DNA of 64,000 bases from Gonapodya prolifera JEL478 (Eukaryota; Monoblepharomycota; Monoblepharidomycetes; Monoblepharidales; Gonapodyaceae): assembly GCA_001574975.1 (NCBI GenBank), contig KQ965800.1, positions 62,001 through 126,000 of the forward strand, in the 5' to 3' direction. Positions 1 to 10,532 of this stretch are shown here, piece by piece (positions within the stretch are counted from its first letter, which is position 1; each line of letters begins with the position of its first letter). The notes under the pieces are model-generated. The model was not told where the DNA came from. It searched no databases and saw only the letters and a list, made by a program, of their open reading frames with translations. Both the position numbers and the translations under genes were made by a program.

Positions 1-966
1 TGCCTTCCGCTGTTCCGCTCCAGAGCGTAAGTTGAATTTCCTTGCAACCACTGCGCTACTGCTTTCGCAATGTGCAATGGCGTCGGGTAAGTTGGCACTG
101 CTTTGACAAGTCTTCATAAAGTTGGAAACCGACGGGTGTTGGATCGATTCTAAGTCAGGACACGAGTTCCGATACGAGCTGACGTTTGTTGTGCAATTAA
201 GGTCGAAAGACCTCCTCGGCCCGGCCCCAGAGGAAGATCCCGATAAAGAGCTTGGCAGTGGTAGCGATACCAGAGATGATGGACGGAGGTGCTTGGGGGA
301 TACATTAATTCGCGTACCTTCCGACGGGCGACGTTGGACCGCTGATCTGGACACTGGAAGTGGCGGCAAGCCCAGCGCGTGCATCCCGCTCAAAGTATCC
401 GTGGAAATGCTGAGAGGTTCTTCATCCTCGCTGTTGTGCAGCTCGGAAAGACTAGAACGCGTCTTGGCAATTTCGACGGCTTCGACTTCCTCGTCTGCTC
501 GATAATACACTTCCGCAGGCAATGTACAATCGTCAAACAGATCCGTGACAGGAGTGTCCGGTGCAAGCGTTAGAACCGATGTCTCTATTAAGGCGTTACT
601 GTAAGTTGACAGAGGACGGCTGTGTTGCGATGGTAGGGGGATCGACTTGAGTGACGTGTGCGACCGTCGAATAGGGCGTGGAGTATCGCTATAAGAGACA
701 AGCGGAGACTTCTGTTTCGAATGATCCTCTCCACAACTCTCAGGAAGATTTGGTAGGGATATGCTGGAGCTGCATTGGTTAATGCTGTCAAGTTCACCAA
801 CACGAGATAGGATCGGCTCCGCCATCGACATTCCGGGATAGCGCTCTTCCTGAGAAGAGACAACTCCGACCGTCTTTAACAAAGAGCTGATGCTGTGCTT
901 GCTTGATTGCCTCTGTCGTTGGGGCAGATTATCGTCCTCGGTTCTGGATCGACGCGTGCGAAACAT
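1..966 (-). CDS. Ser-rich protein of unknown function, partial (runs off left edge)
   Basis: An uninterrupted reading frame starts at an ATG (964-966, minus) and stays open for 322 codons to the first base of the window, so the 3' part is missing. The start reads MFRTRRSRTEDDNLPQ, a basic stretch followed by Ser-, Pro- and acid-rich sequence without predicted membrane segments. A clustered acidic patch (DEEVEAVEIAK, then NSEDEEP) lies near residues 175-205. The low-complexity, phosphorylatable composition suggests a regulatory or scaffold protein, probably intracellular since no signal peptide is present. I recognise no domain. The open frame over 966 nt with no stop is the main evidence that it is coding. 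Confidence 0.6.
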   Translation of the reverse strand, partial: MFRTRRSRTEDDNLPQRQRQSSKHSISSLLKTVGVVSSQEERYPGMSMAEPILSRVGELDSINQCSSSISLPNLPESCGEDHSKQKSPLVSYSDTPRPIRRSHTSLKSIPLPSQHSRPLSTYSNALIETSVLTLAPDTPVTDLFDDCTLPAEVYYRADEEVEAVEIAKTRSSLSELHNSEDEEPLSISTDTLSGMHALGLPPLPVSRSAVQRRPSEGTRINVSPKHLRPSSLVSLPLPSSLSGSSSGAGPRRSFDLNCTTNVSSYRNSCPDLESIQHPSVSNFMKTCQSSANLPDAIAHCESSSAVVARKFNLRSGAEQRKA

Positions 967-2708
967 AAAGTGGGGACCCCAAAAGAGGGAGGAGAGCTCC
1001 TTTGTCGTGAAATGTCGTTACAAGGACTTGGGAATTCGAAAGTTCTAGAGAATCGCTAACGATTTGCAAATGTCAGTCCAATCGCACTCGCTCCATTCCT
1101 CCAGACGAACCCATCCGTTCCTTCCTGCTTGATTTCAATAGCGTTGTGTCGCTACACCTTAGCGGCCATGTTGGGTGTACTCAACGCGAAGCTCCCTTCC
1201 CGATCATCGCGACATATTTAGCCAGTCGCGAAGACAGTCTCATTAATACGCTCCCATCCAGCCAGCTCGCGTCTGTCTGCACACCTTCTATGATCTTTCG
1301 CCGCGTCGATGGTTGATTTCACGTGATGGGTCCAGTAGGTGATGGTTTTGTGCCCAAAAAGGGTGTGAGGTAGATTTACTCATCAAAAGGAAATACATAA
1401 TAATAATTATCCAACGAAAGGACTGAACTGCATCAATAAAGGGCAGATTTTGTATTTGTGTTGCATGTCGCTTTTGCTTTATAAATTATGTCCCGCGACT
1501 TCCTTCCACGCAGTCAAAACGTTTATCCTGACCCAGGCGTGAGGAACGCACAGAGAGAAAGAGAACAACGATTTAAGGCCCGATAAGTTCAGCACACACT
1601 GCAAATAATTTTGCTGTAACCAAGGCTGGTTAACAGGCGATAACAGTTCCCCTAACCATCCCATAACCAGCCATTGGTTACCGGGCCCGTTCCATCCTAG
1701 ATTATTCGGGGTGTGGTTACTGGCCCTGGCTCTTCTCGCTGAAACCAAGGTGGTTAACTTGCATGGTTGTTTCGGCAAAATGAGAGATGGTTCTGTTCGA
1801 ATAAACCAAGCGTGGTATTTTTGATAATTATTTGTATTTCACTTGTAGCATCTAGCTAGTTACACGGACACTAATATGCATGCCCACTTAAGTATGAGTA
1901 TCGTAGTGCGCCAGGCGTCAACTACAAAAGAGAGATAAGTCGATAAAGATCTTGGGAGCAATAAATGCATGTGAGGACTCACTGATTCACTCTTGAAGCG
2001 GAAATAATCTTGTCTGCCGGCCAGTCCGCCAGAAAGCATTGTGAGACATCGGTCGCCCAAAAGACAGCGCCTCACCTTCACATAGACTCAGCGAAACACT
2101 ACAAATACGAAGGGGACCGGGACGTGAAGTACAACGACAAAAACAGACGTGAGGAGCACACAGCGGCAGCGGAGAATGAAAATCAAACGTTCCTCGCTGA
2201 GAGACGTCGGTGCAAAGGTGTGTTATATGCAATATAATGCATGTAACGCCTGTACTCACGGAAACGTACCTCGCAGATGTCAGGAACCATCCCACGAAAA
2301 CCAACACAGCGGTCTTTGTCCTGCACCTCGGAGGAACTAATTTTGTGGCCAAATGTCGTTGCAGGGAATGTTCGTTTTGAGGGAGCAGTTGACTGGTGAA
2401 ATATCTTTATGCAACACATTCTCGCAACACGAAGGTCCCACTTCGAGCGCAATGAGTCCCATGCTACTTGTAGATGCCAACGAGTTGGGCTGTTTTCATT
2501 GAATGTGTTCTCCGAATCGAAAACGTTCGAGAGGGCTTGAGATCGTGGGCGATTGCACCGATGAAAGCCCCTGATGGCGCGGATAACTCACCGATGATCT
2601 TGTTTCAGTCACATTCGAAAGAGCGCGCTACCGTTTTGACGAGATTCCGTTTGCGTGGATTCCACAAGTGGACTCTGCGAACGGCCAGGCGCGGACGACA
2701 GCAGCATC
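967..2708. other. Intergenic stretch without convincing genes
   Basis: About 1.7 kb between the start of the left-edge gene and the start of the Zn-cluster regulator. The open frames here are short and overlap on both strands without recognisable motifs. It holds the small inverted-repeat cluster at 1614-1757 and presumably the promoters of both flanking genes. Confidence 0.5.
1614..1757. repeat. Cluster of short near-palindromic AACCA...TGGTT motifs
   Basis: The motif GTAACCAAGGCTGGTTAAC (about 1616-1634) recurs inverted with one mismatch near 1664-1682 (TAACCAGCCATTGGTTACC). It recurs in direct orientation near 1741-1757 (AAACCAAGGTGGTTAAC). The first two could pair as a stem with a loop of about 30 nt. 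No coding potential is apparent. It could be a small MITE end, a regulatory cluster or chance low-complexity sequence. Confidence 0.4.
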
Positions 2709-5523
2709 ATGAAGGACAAAATGGATGAGGATGGCGACGACGCGCTCAGGAAGAAGCGGGACAGAACGAAGAAGGGCAAGTAAGCCTCGGAACATGTCAT
2801 CGGATGGATCCGGGCGTGATACTGACAAAGACGTCGATGCGAAGCTTGCGATTTCTGCGTTCGGATGAAGCTCAAGTGCTACGGGATAGAGCCTTGCTCC
2901 CGATGCAGCAAGGTGAGTCTTGGCCGTCTCGCACCATTGTCAGGCGCTCCGCCTGGCACCGTAAACCTCCGCAACATGAACTGAATGACCTGCATGGTCC
3001 TATTCGTGCGCAATGCTCCCTCGTCGCTTGATGCGTCGCGAAAGTCCAGTGCTCAACTTGCTCAATTTTAGAGAGCTCAAAACTGCTCCTTGCTAAAAGT
3101 GCACAAGATTCCCGCCCGCTAAAAGAAGCGTGACTGCCAAGATGGTGAACTAGGTGTACACCAAACTTACCAACAGCACCAAACTGTGCCCAACACTCGA
3201 CCAAACACAACAATGGAGACTATGCGAACATCTGGGTACGCGGCCGAAGCCTTCTGGTTATCCCAAGAGCCCAAACCGGCCACAAAGCTTCCAGAAGCCA
3301 TTGGACGAGATGGATTCTTCAGACTCCTCATCGGACAACATGCTGATACATGAGAATGGGGCAACGACAAAGAATTCTCCGTGGAGATTAACACCAACGC
3401 TCCCCCCACCTCATTTCAGTCAAACGGCGACACAAATCAGTGACATCCAACACAGCATCCCGGATGCCATTCCCTTGTTCGCTGATCTGCCACCTTTGCC
3501 GTCCCAAGAGATTTGGAATTTGCTCATTGGATTATAGTAAGCGTGTTCTCCTCCCTGATGGCAGATGAATATTCTAGAACCGACTTTTTGGCTACAATGC
3601 AGCTTTGGAAACGTGTGGCCTGGGTTGCCGTGCGTCGACAAAACGAGGTTCCTTCGGGATTGCGCAACATACCCTCCGATATTGACGTACTCGATATACG
3701 GTGTGCTTTTGTCGACACTGCTTTTTAAAAGGCACGTTATGTTATCATCCCAATGCGTAGCCTGCACCACGCGTTTCTGTGAGGACCCGTCTATCGACTA
3801 TTGTCCGCACCTCGACTCCACACCCAACTTCTTGCTCATCTGGTGTGCGCAGCTTCTCCCTACCGTCTTCGACATGCGCCGCCCGAGCGTGCACCCCGTC
3901 CAAGCGATCCTCAAATGTGCGTCCAGTCCAACACCCACCCTGAGTTCGAGCGGTGGGCATTGCCATGGTTCTTGCACGGATCGTTGGGTTGTCAAGCGAA
4001 GGTGGAGGAGGCAAGTCCGAGCCCGAGTTGTGGAATAGGGGAATCGCGACGATCGCCCAGGGGGGGGACATGGCCATAAGGAAGATGGACGAGATGAGGA
4101 GAACGTGGTATTGCTACCTTGCATGGAATAGGTGAGTCTGGGAAGACTGGTGTTTCTTTGCTCGAGTTGAAGCAATCAATGATATCTCTTACAATCAGGT
4201 TCGCGGGCATGATGGAACCTCGAACGTGGACCACCGCTATGGATGAAGGTCGCGATGTTCGAGTACCCCCACCTTCATCTGGAAGTCTTGGGCCAGCCCA
4301 GCTTGCCGCCACGCCGCCGGAATCAGACGAACTTATGTCGCTGTACTCCAATATCGCCCGGGTCGTCGAGTTCCGCCAGTGCTGCAACCGCAAGGGTTCC
4401 GACCCTTGCGATGTTGCTATCCCGAGTGGGATAAAGCTGTATCCAAAGCTGAGGCACCTGGACGGAATCCTTGTCGAGTGGTACACGAGTTTGCCAAAGA
4501 GCAGGAGGCCGTTGAAGAGAAAGGTTTCTGAAGAGCGCGTACATGCTCATCAGATTTTATGCGATGCGCGGTGGGTATGATTTTGCTTTGCATAAGTGCG
4601 TTCATAGATCATTTCCAACACCTCAATCCGATTCAGTGATACTCAATTGACCCGCAACAGTCATGCCCGCCGCAGAACTCGTAGCATCGTCTCCAGCTAC
4701 CTTGCGTAATTGGATGTCCACGCCCTGCTTCCTCATCTCCACTTCATCCGCTGGAAACATGTCCATGGTACTTGAGTCAGTGCTGGAGGTTAAAGGTTGG
4801 ATTTTGGTACCCCCCTTCTCCTGAGGATTTATGTGGAAATCGGCCATGGTTCGTGCGGGATCAGTCAAAACTATGAGAGCGTACACCGCCGTCGCTGTCA
4901 GTAGTCGCACTCCAAACCCCTCGTGCCTAGTCATAGCACCCGGTATCGACCCTGCCACCGTTGCTGCTCGTGAGACCCGTGAGCTTTCCATTTTCCTCCG
5001 TGCAGTGCACATGTTCAGGAAGTGGTGGGTCCCAAAGTCCGAGGTGCAACCCAAACAATCCTTGTTCAAGCGCATCTTTTGCGAAATCTGGTTCCCAATG
5101 GAGGGGATGCCAGTTCTGTCATCAATCGTTCAAAATAAAGGACAAGAGCGTGCTGCGAAGATGGGGGCGGTTGTGATTGTGCGAGAACAGGATGTGAGCG
5201 ACTTTTCTTCTCGTGGACCATTGGGAGGTACGCTTGAACCTTACCCCGTTTCCCCCCTGGGGTCGCCCGATCACGTGGTCTGGGGAACAAAGAGCAGGTC
5301 TGCCCGTAGTGATTCCACACCTGGTTTCTCGGGCTTGGACCATCCCGTGGATTTTCCAAGGACCATCGATGACGTGGACCAGGACCTCGAGCAGACTACA
5401 GTGACGGCAGAAGTCAACGCGCGGACCCAACCTTCACCACTGCCGGATGTGACCGAACTGGACTTATCATTCTTGTTTGGGGGCCCCGCGAGGGCCTCCA
5501 ACAATCGTTGCGACAGAGCGTAA
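2709..5523 (+). CDS. Zn(2)Cys(6) transcription factor with fungal-specific TF domain
   Basis: Nuclear regulator. Exon 1 (2709-2779) encodes an acidic/basic leader ending KKRDRTKKGK. A 51-bp intron (2780-2830) joins it to RRCEACDFCVRMKLKCYG. After an intron at 2913-3071 the cluster is completed by SKRAQNC. This gives a perfect CX2CX6CX5CX2CX6C binuclear zinc cluster preceded by the usual basic patch. Downstream pieces fit the fungal-specific TF homology domain: LPSQEIWNLLIGL joined over an intron to YFGNVWPGLPCVDKTRFLRD, then YPPILTYSIYGVLL, GIAMVLARIVGL and MRRTWYCYLAWNR. The last exon (to the TAA at 5523) ends in an acidic-hydrophobic tail. The first exons are secure. Joins around 3900-3950 and 4520-4600 need very short introns or frame slips, so the middle model is uncertain. 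It lies next to an MFS transporter, a common regulator/transporter pairing, but co-regulation is inference. Confidence 0.8.
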
Positions 5524-5899
5524 CACATTTTCTCGTGAAGGCAGTCCACTTGGGGACGTGGGAGTCAACGGACGTGGATCGTATGACTCCTCGGCAGAAA
5601 CCCTTGGGAGCAATAGTCGAGGTAAACGTCGCATTATTGCTTGGTGGTATTTGGGTTCTGCGTTAGCTTTTTATGGTACGTTATTATCCGCATATTTTTT
5701 ATGGTATATATGCGCGAGTAGCAGCAATATGAGCTTGCATTCATCTGAAACCGGACCTCGAGAAATAATTCGACTCTGGAAGAGGAACTCTCGGTGATCG
5801 TTTTAGGAATTAGGATTTATGACTGTAAGAGATCTGGTACAAATAGTATGCTACCGTCCACGTGCACATTTACAGCCCATCCAACACTCGACGCACCAT
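5524..5899. other. Convergent intergenic region
   Basis: About 380 bp between the stop of the Zn-cluster regulator (+) and the stop of the transporter (-). I see no gene; it should hold both 3' UTRs. Confidence 0.5.
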
Positions 5900-7918
5900 C
5901 TAAATTTTTTTCCTCAACTTCCACCCGGCCAAGTCCATCCTGACCCACACCGTCAGGAACCCACACATCGAAAACATACTCGCGCCCCATAGAATCGCGG
6001 GGAGGTAATCTATGCTGATAGAGCCATCGAGCAATTTTGTCGTGTAGTGGTCCAAGAAAAGACCAGCGACTGGCTGCCCGGCAATGGCGCCAGGTAAGCT
6101 TCCACTAAATTGTAACCCCATTCGTTGCGTGATTTTGTCTACACCCCATACTTGGGCGATGAAGCTGGGGAAGAGGGAGATGAAGCCCTGGTGTGAAGTG
6201 ATGATTGGTGTTTTTTAGTCAGCTTTTTGTTGCCAGCTATTGATCGCAAGGACGCACAACAACTCACCCCTGAGAAAAAGCCGAAACCCAACCCAAACAG
6301 TAGCAACGGTACGTACGACTTCGCAAAGGGCCACAGTCCAAAGTACAACAGCGCTGATACAACCTATCGGGTGGTGACATTTCGTTAATCAGCACTCCGC
6401 TAACCGCCACTGCCACTTCACGCGCCCCCGACACCAAACCCACCTGACACAGCGTCAGCGCATTAACATTCCCCACGCGATCCGCATAATACCCAATAGC
6501 AACCCGTCCCGCCGCGCTGGCACCGTTCGTGAGGCCGAGGATCAGCGCTCCGTCAGAACTCGAGAGACCAATGTTGACTGCGTAGGAGGGGATGTAGCCG
6601 AAGGGGATGAAGAAGCCCCACCTGGAGATAGTTGGGATGAAGTGAGATGGAGAGAGGATGGTTGTTAGGAGGGAGTCAGATGGATTACCAGGGTTGGGAA
6701 AAGGGGGCGTTCTCACATCATGAAGAAACCGCTCAAGAATAAGCGAAGGAAATTGGGGTCCTTGGGGTGAAACGTCGCATCAAGGCATCGTCTATACTTT
6801 TACAGAGAGCCCACCAGCACTCACCTTGAAGAACTCCCACTCAAACAGCTTCCCACCCTTTGCACCCCTCCCAACCTTGCCCTTCAAGAAATAGCTCGAC
6901 GCCATGACCACCGTCCCACTCATCACCGCAATCACCCTGAGCGCCCACCGATGCCCCAGGTCATCAATCATCCTCTGACTCAACGGCCCCAGGGACATCC
7001 CACCCAACCCGGACCCAGAAACAACAATGCCGATCGCCAGGGCGCGGTTGCGAGAAAAATACTGTATGGGCACGGCGACGTAGGAGAAGTACATGAATGC
7101 CGTGGCGGTGCCGTACATGATACCTTGGGTGATCAGGAGCTGCCACAAAGTGGACGAGAAGGAGGCGAGGAGGAAGGATAAGGTGACGAGCAAGCCGCCG
7201 ATGAAGACACAGAGTTGGTGGCCGAGGCGGTTTTGGACGTAGCCCATGAAGGGGCTGAGGGTGGCGTAGCGGTGGGAAAAGAGTGAGTTGCACGGTGGCG
7301 GAAAATAGAGGGAAGATGCTAACCCAAGGACATTCTGGAACGCCATGTTCATGGAGCCCACGAACGCAAGCTGGAACAGCGACGTTCCCGGCAACACTTG
7401 GTTATAAAAAAAAAATCTCATGAAAACACCTGAGTCCACCGACAGTGACCTCGTTACATGTAACTCGATTGCTTCATTTTCAACGAGAACTCACCCCACG
7501 TAAACATCAACCCCATCCCAAAAAACATTCCCAAAAACGCCGCCACGAGGACCAAGATCCCCTCCACGCCACCTTCTTGGAACAGAGAGACTTTGCCCCC
7601 ACCGGCATTGTCGGTGCCGGCAGGCTCAGACTCGTCCAGCGAGATCACGACGGTTTCTTCTTTCCGCTCGGAGCCTTTGATGTCGATTTCGCGGATGAGT
7701 AACCCGGCCACCGCCGAGTCCTTCTCGGTACTGGAAAGGTTCCGACTATCCAAATTCTGACGAGGTGAGTCGTCTTTCGCCGTCTTATCGTCCGATTTGG
7801 GCGTGCCCTGAGTCCCTCTTTCCCCCTGCGTCTCCTTGGTCTCAACGTCGGATCGCCGCGGCACCTCAGAGTTGTCGGGAAACACCCCCAGATCTTGTGT
7901 TACTGGAGTCTGCGACAT
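5900..7918 (-). CDS. MFS transporter, monocarboxylate-transporter (MCT/MCH) type
   Basis: Plasma- or vacuolar-membrane permease of the major facilitator superfamily. I chose the ATG at 7916-7918 (MSQTPVTQDLG), which gives a hydrophilic N-tail of about 110 residues before TM1 (VEGILVLVAAFLGMFFGMGL). Exon 1 runs to 7495. The following exons give GVFMRFFFYNQVLPGTS, LAFVGSMNMAFQNVLG, GGLLVTLSFLLASFSSTLW, GIMYGTATAFMYFSYVAVP and IGIVVSGSGLGGMSLGPLSQ. The C-terminal half follows, with WGFFIPFGYIPSYAVNIGLS, NGASAAGRVAIGYYADRVG and a last exon ending AGWKLRKKI. The order of about 12 helices and the GxSGxGxGG and R-x-x-x-G-x-x-AD motifs match fungal MCT-like proteins, whose substrates include monocarboxylates and riboflavin. 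The substrate cannot be told. At least five short introns are needed. The gene is divergent from the PSTK-like gene with about 180 bp between starts. Confidence 0.8.
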
Positions 7919-8100
7919 GGCAGCTTGAGCTTCTAGGGCAGGAGCGTTCCGAGCAGTGATGCACTCCGCCGAATCGCCAGCGTTGCAGAATGACTTTTCC
8001 TGGATGCGACGGAGGTCGGCTGGATGGTTTCTCCGAACCGGGATGCACTTTTGTAATCGCATCCAGTCCCAATCATCGCTCTTCCAGGTCTGATTTCACC
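7919..8100. promoter_or_regulatory. Putative shared divergent promoter
   Basis: Only 182 bp separate the chosen ATG of the transporter (-) and that of the kinase (+), so both must be initiated from here, or one start lies further upstream inside the other's 5' UTR. I see no clear TATA box. Confidence 0.4.
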
Positions 8101-9502
8101 ATGGACCCATCGCAAAGCCATCAGCCCATCAACTCTGCCTCTGCCGCCACCCCTACGCCCGCGATTCCACGCCCACCAGAACTCGCCATTCTCGTCGTTG
8201 CCCTGTCAGGCTTGCCCGGCGCGGGCAAGACCTCGCTGTGTCGTGCCATCGCGGCGCACGTCAAGCTGTAGGAGGATGGAGCATTGCGATCGAGCCGCGA
8301 GAACGTGTCGGGGCCCCGACAGGAACAGGAACGAGAAAAAGCGGCTTTCGATCGCGGACACCCAAGCGGAGGCGCGATTCACGCCATCCACATCGAATTC
8401 GACGCCATGATGGAACGATGGAGAACACCCGGCCTCGCTGCGGCACCAACGACCGGCCACGAAAGCGAGGACGTTCAAGCAAGCGAGGAAACGGGTTCTC
8501 GCCCACACTGAAGAGGTGGTTCGAGCGTTGAAGAGCTCTGGGGGAAGGCGAATCGGAGAAAGGAAAGATGAGAAGGGAGACTGGGTGTGTGATTTTTTGG
8601 TGACGGGTGGTGGTGTGGTGTGAGTTGTGGTATTCGGTATTCTGCTACTCTTCGATTGGGGCAAACGTTACTCAATGAATGCGGTGGAGCGACTAGGCCA
8701 AGGAAAGACGTTCCCGCCTCGCACATCATCTTCCTTGACGAAAGCAGCTTTTATAAAAGCATGAAGCACGAGGTGTTTCAGATGTGCAGACGTAGTGAGT
8801 TTCCGTCTGTGAATCTTCACCCCCACCCCACTCCTTTCTCAACCTCTTTTTTTCAATTCGAATGAGAAAAAATCGATCACCTACCACCCAGACCACGCCG
8901 CCTTCCTCTCCCTCCACCTCCCCATCCCCCCCGCCGTCGCGAACGCACGAAACTCCCAGCGCGAACAAATATTATCTCCGACTCTACCTCACAGAAAATC
9001 CTCGTCAGCAGTATTGACGACTTGATTGGGGACATATATTCCAAGTGGTAGCACTACGTTACCATTGCCAGGGATTGGGACCGGCGGGAACAGGAGATGG
9101 AGGATGCGGAGCGGAGTAAGGTACGGAAGGTTTCAGTGGGACCGAATTTGCTTCGACGTGATGGATCCGACGATTTCTACATAATCTGTCCTCTCAACCC
9201 ACAGACCCAATCCCGCTCCGAAACCGCCGAATCATTTCTGTACCAACTCAACATCCGGCTCAACCGCGTCGTGGGGTCGTATCTTTCTCGGACGGCGATC
9301 GCCAAGGATCAGGAACGGAGGGCCGCCGTTAATGTGGGGAAACTGATATCGGTAATGAAGGGGGGATTTTTTGCGTAACGTGAGAGCGGAAATCGCATCG
9401 TCTGAAGGAGGGGAAGGCGGTGAGAGTGGAAGTTGGTGCAGCTTAGCTGATTATGTGCAAAGGTTCGAGAGTGAGCTGCAATCGAGGGGGCTACCTTTGT
9501 AG
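8101..9502 (+). CDS. PSTK: L-seryl-tRNA(Sec) kinase-like (PSTK family), frame not fully continuous
   Basis: PSTK phosphorylates Ser-tRNA(Sec), the intermediate SepSecS converts to Sec-tRNA, so it marks selenocysteine synthesis. The N-terminus has a P-loop, ALSGLPGAGKTSLCRAIAAH. Then come IHIEFDAMMERW (equivalent to the 'YDD' region), KQARKRVLAHTEEVVRALK, and the family signature IIFLDESSFYKSMKHEVF, which resembles LVLDDNFYYQSMRYEVY of animal PSTK more than KTI12 (which has 'YxKGFRYE'). Next are FLSLHLPIPPAVANARNSQR (cf. 'LDCPLETCLQRNxQR') and a C-terminal helix ETAESFLYQLNIRLNRVVG (cf. 'ILHKTDQTLRRIV'). The frame first stops at 9378. A one-base slip in the G/T runs near 9360-9370 restores DFLRNVRAEIASSE and a natural end at 9502. 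Another unexplained frame change lies near 8440. It could be a real multi-exon gene with sequencing errors, or a decaying one; KTI12-like is the alternative. Confidence 0.65.
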
Positions 9503-9619
9503 ACTAATAGACGTGGGGTCGCATAATGTTGCGACCACACCACCGACCTACCTTAGGTGACATCTGGTTGAGTCAGAGGAGGAGCAGAGAAAGTCCGAGG
9601 GGTGAGAAGGTGCGGTCGT

Positions 9620-10061
9620 GGCCCAGCCCCAATCAACGCTGTGGCACAGCCCCGGACCATGGCACCTGGGAAAAGTGGACCTTCTTCTCCGGGTGGATCG
9701 CGGTCGTGTTTGTGGCGTTCATGACGATTATTTTCATGCTGCCTGTGAGTTGACATGTCTATGGGTGTCTTGTTCTCATTCTGAGCCGCACCAAATCGCA
9801 TCCCTCGCCCTTCTACCCACCCCCTCGCAACGAACACAGACCGAATACCCCGTCGAACCAGACCTCTCCAATTTCAACTTCGCCCCCATCGTGGTCGGGA
9901 TCCTGCTCGTGTTCATCAACGGCTGGTGGTTCCTCTTCGCGCGGCACTCGTTCAAAGGGCCGCTCAGGAACATCTCGGAGGAGGATGTGGCCAAGTTGGA
10001 GGAGAAATTGACCACTGGAGAGGGGACGGATAAGATTGGTGCCAGTGACAATACCGTCTAG
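9620..10061 (+). pseudogene. C-terminal stub of an APC-family amino-acid permease
   Basis: Two exons encode only the last two transmembrane helices and tail of an amino acid/GABA-type permease. The first is KWTFFSGWIAVVFVAFMTII, ending at a GT donor near 9745. After an intron ending about 9838 comes TEYPVEPDLSNFNFAPIVVG, then a helix containing LLVFINGWWFLFARHSFKGP, and an acidic tail ending KIGASDNTV at 10061. The pattern 'PV-x-x-x-x-NF-APIVVG... F-x-GP' is typical of the C-terminus of this family. The upstream ten helices are absent, because the PSTK-like gene ends only about 120 bp earlier. It is therefore a truncated remnant, unless a small transcript is used for something else. Confidence 0.6.
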
Positions 10062-10532
10062 GCAGAGAAGGTGCTGGTAATGGATCAATGCACGGACAGG
10101 TGACCACGGGTTGCTCTAAGTCGGGAAAGTCTTGACATATGGTCTTTAAGACTGATTTATTGTACTACTACCTCTTCATTAATGTGAGCTTCTGTCAAAC
10201 AATGTTCGGTAAATCTATACAACGCTACTCGGCCAGAATTCAAGGTTCGTGACTGGCAGAACGGAGTTCAAGAAATGGGGGTCCACACTAATTGCCTCAA
10301 CACGAGAGTGGAGAGGAGTGCGATGCGCTCAATACTCGTCGTGCAGAGCAGCAGGTAACGTGACGATCCGGATCCACACCCAACGCCAATAGAGCTCCGA
10401 GCGATTGGTCCTCCATATTGCCAACCCACGCTCATGCCTCATTCTGCACCTCGCAAAAGGGCCATCCCGCCCAGCACAAAAGTCACTCAGTCCGAAAAGT
10501 TCAACCAGTGCTCTCCACCCATCACCTTTCAT
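10062..10532. other. Intergenic stretch, no gene seen
   Basis: About 470 bp between the permease stub and the MOZART1 stop. No convincing frame or RNA gene was seen. Confidence 0.5.

Noticed and set aside
4623-5075. Minus-strand 150-codon frame opposite the end of the Zn-cluster gene
   Set aside because: The plus strand continues the transcription-factor reading with conserved-looking helices to 5523; the minus frame has no motif.
8281-8664. Assignment of the kinase gene to KTI12 (elongator-associated P-loop protein)
   Set aside because: The SM-x-x-EV signature and the C-terminal QLNIRLNRVV helix fit PSTK better, though not conclusively.
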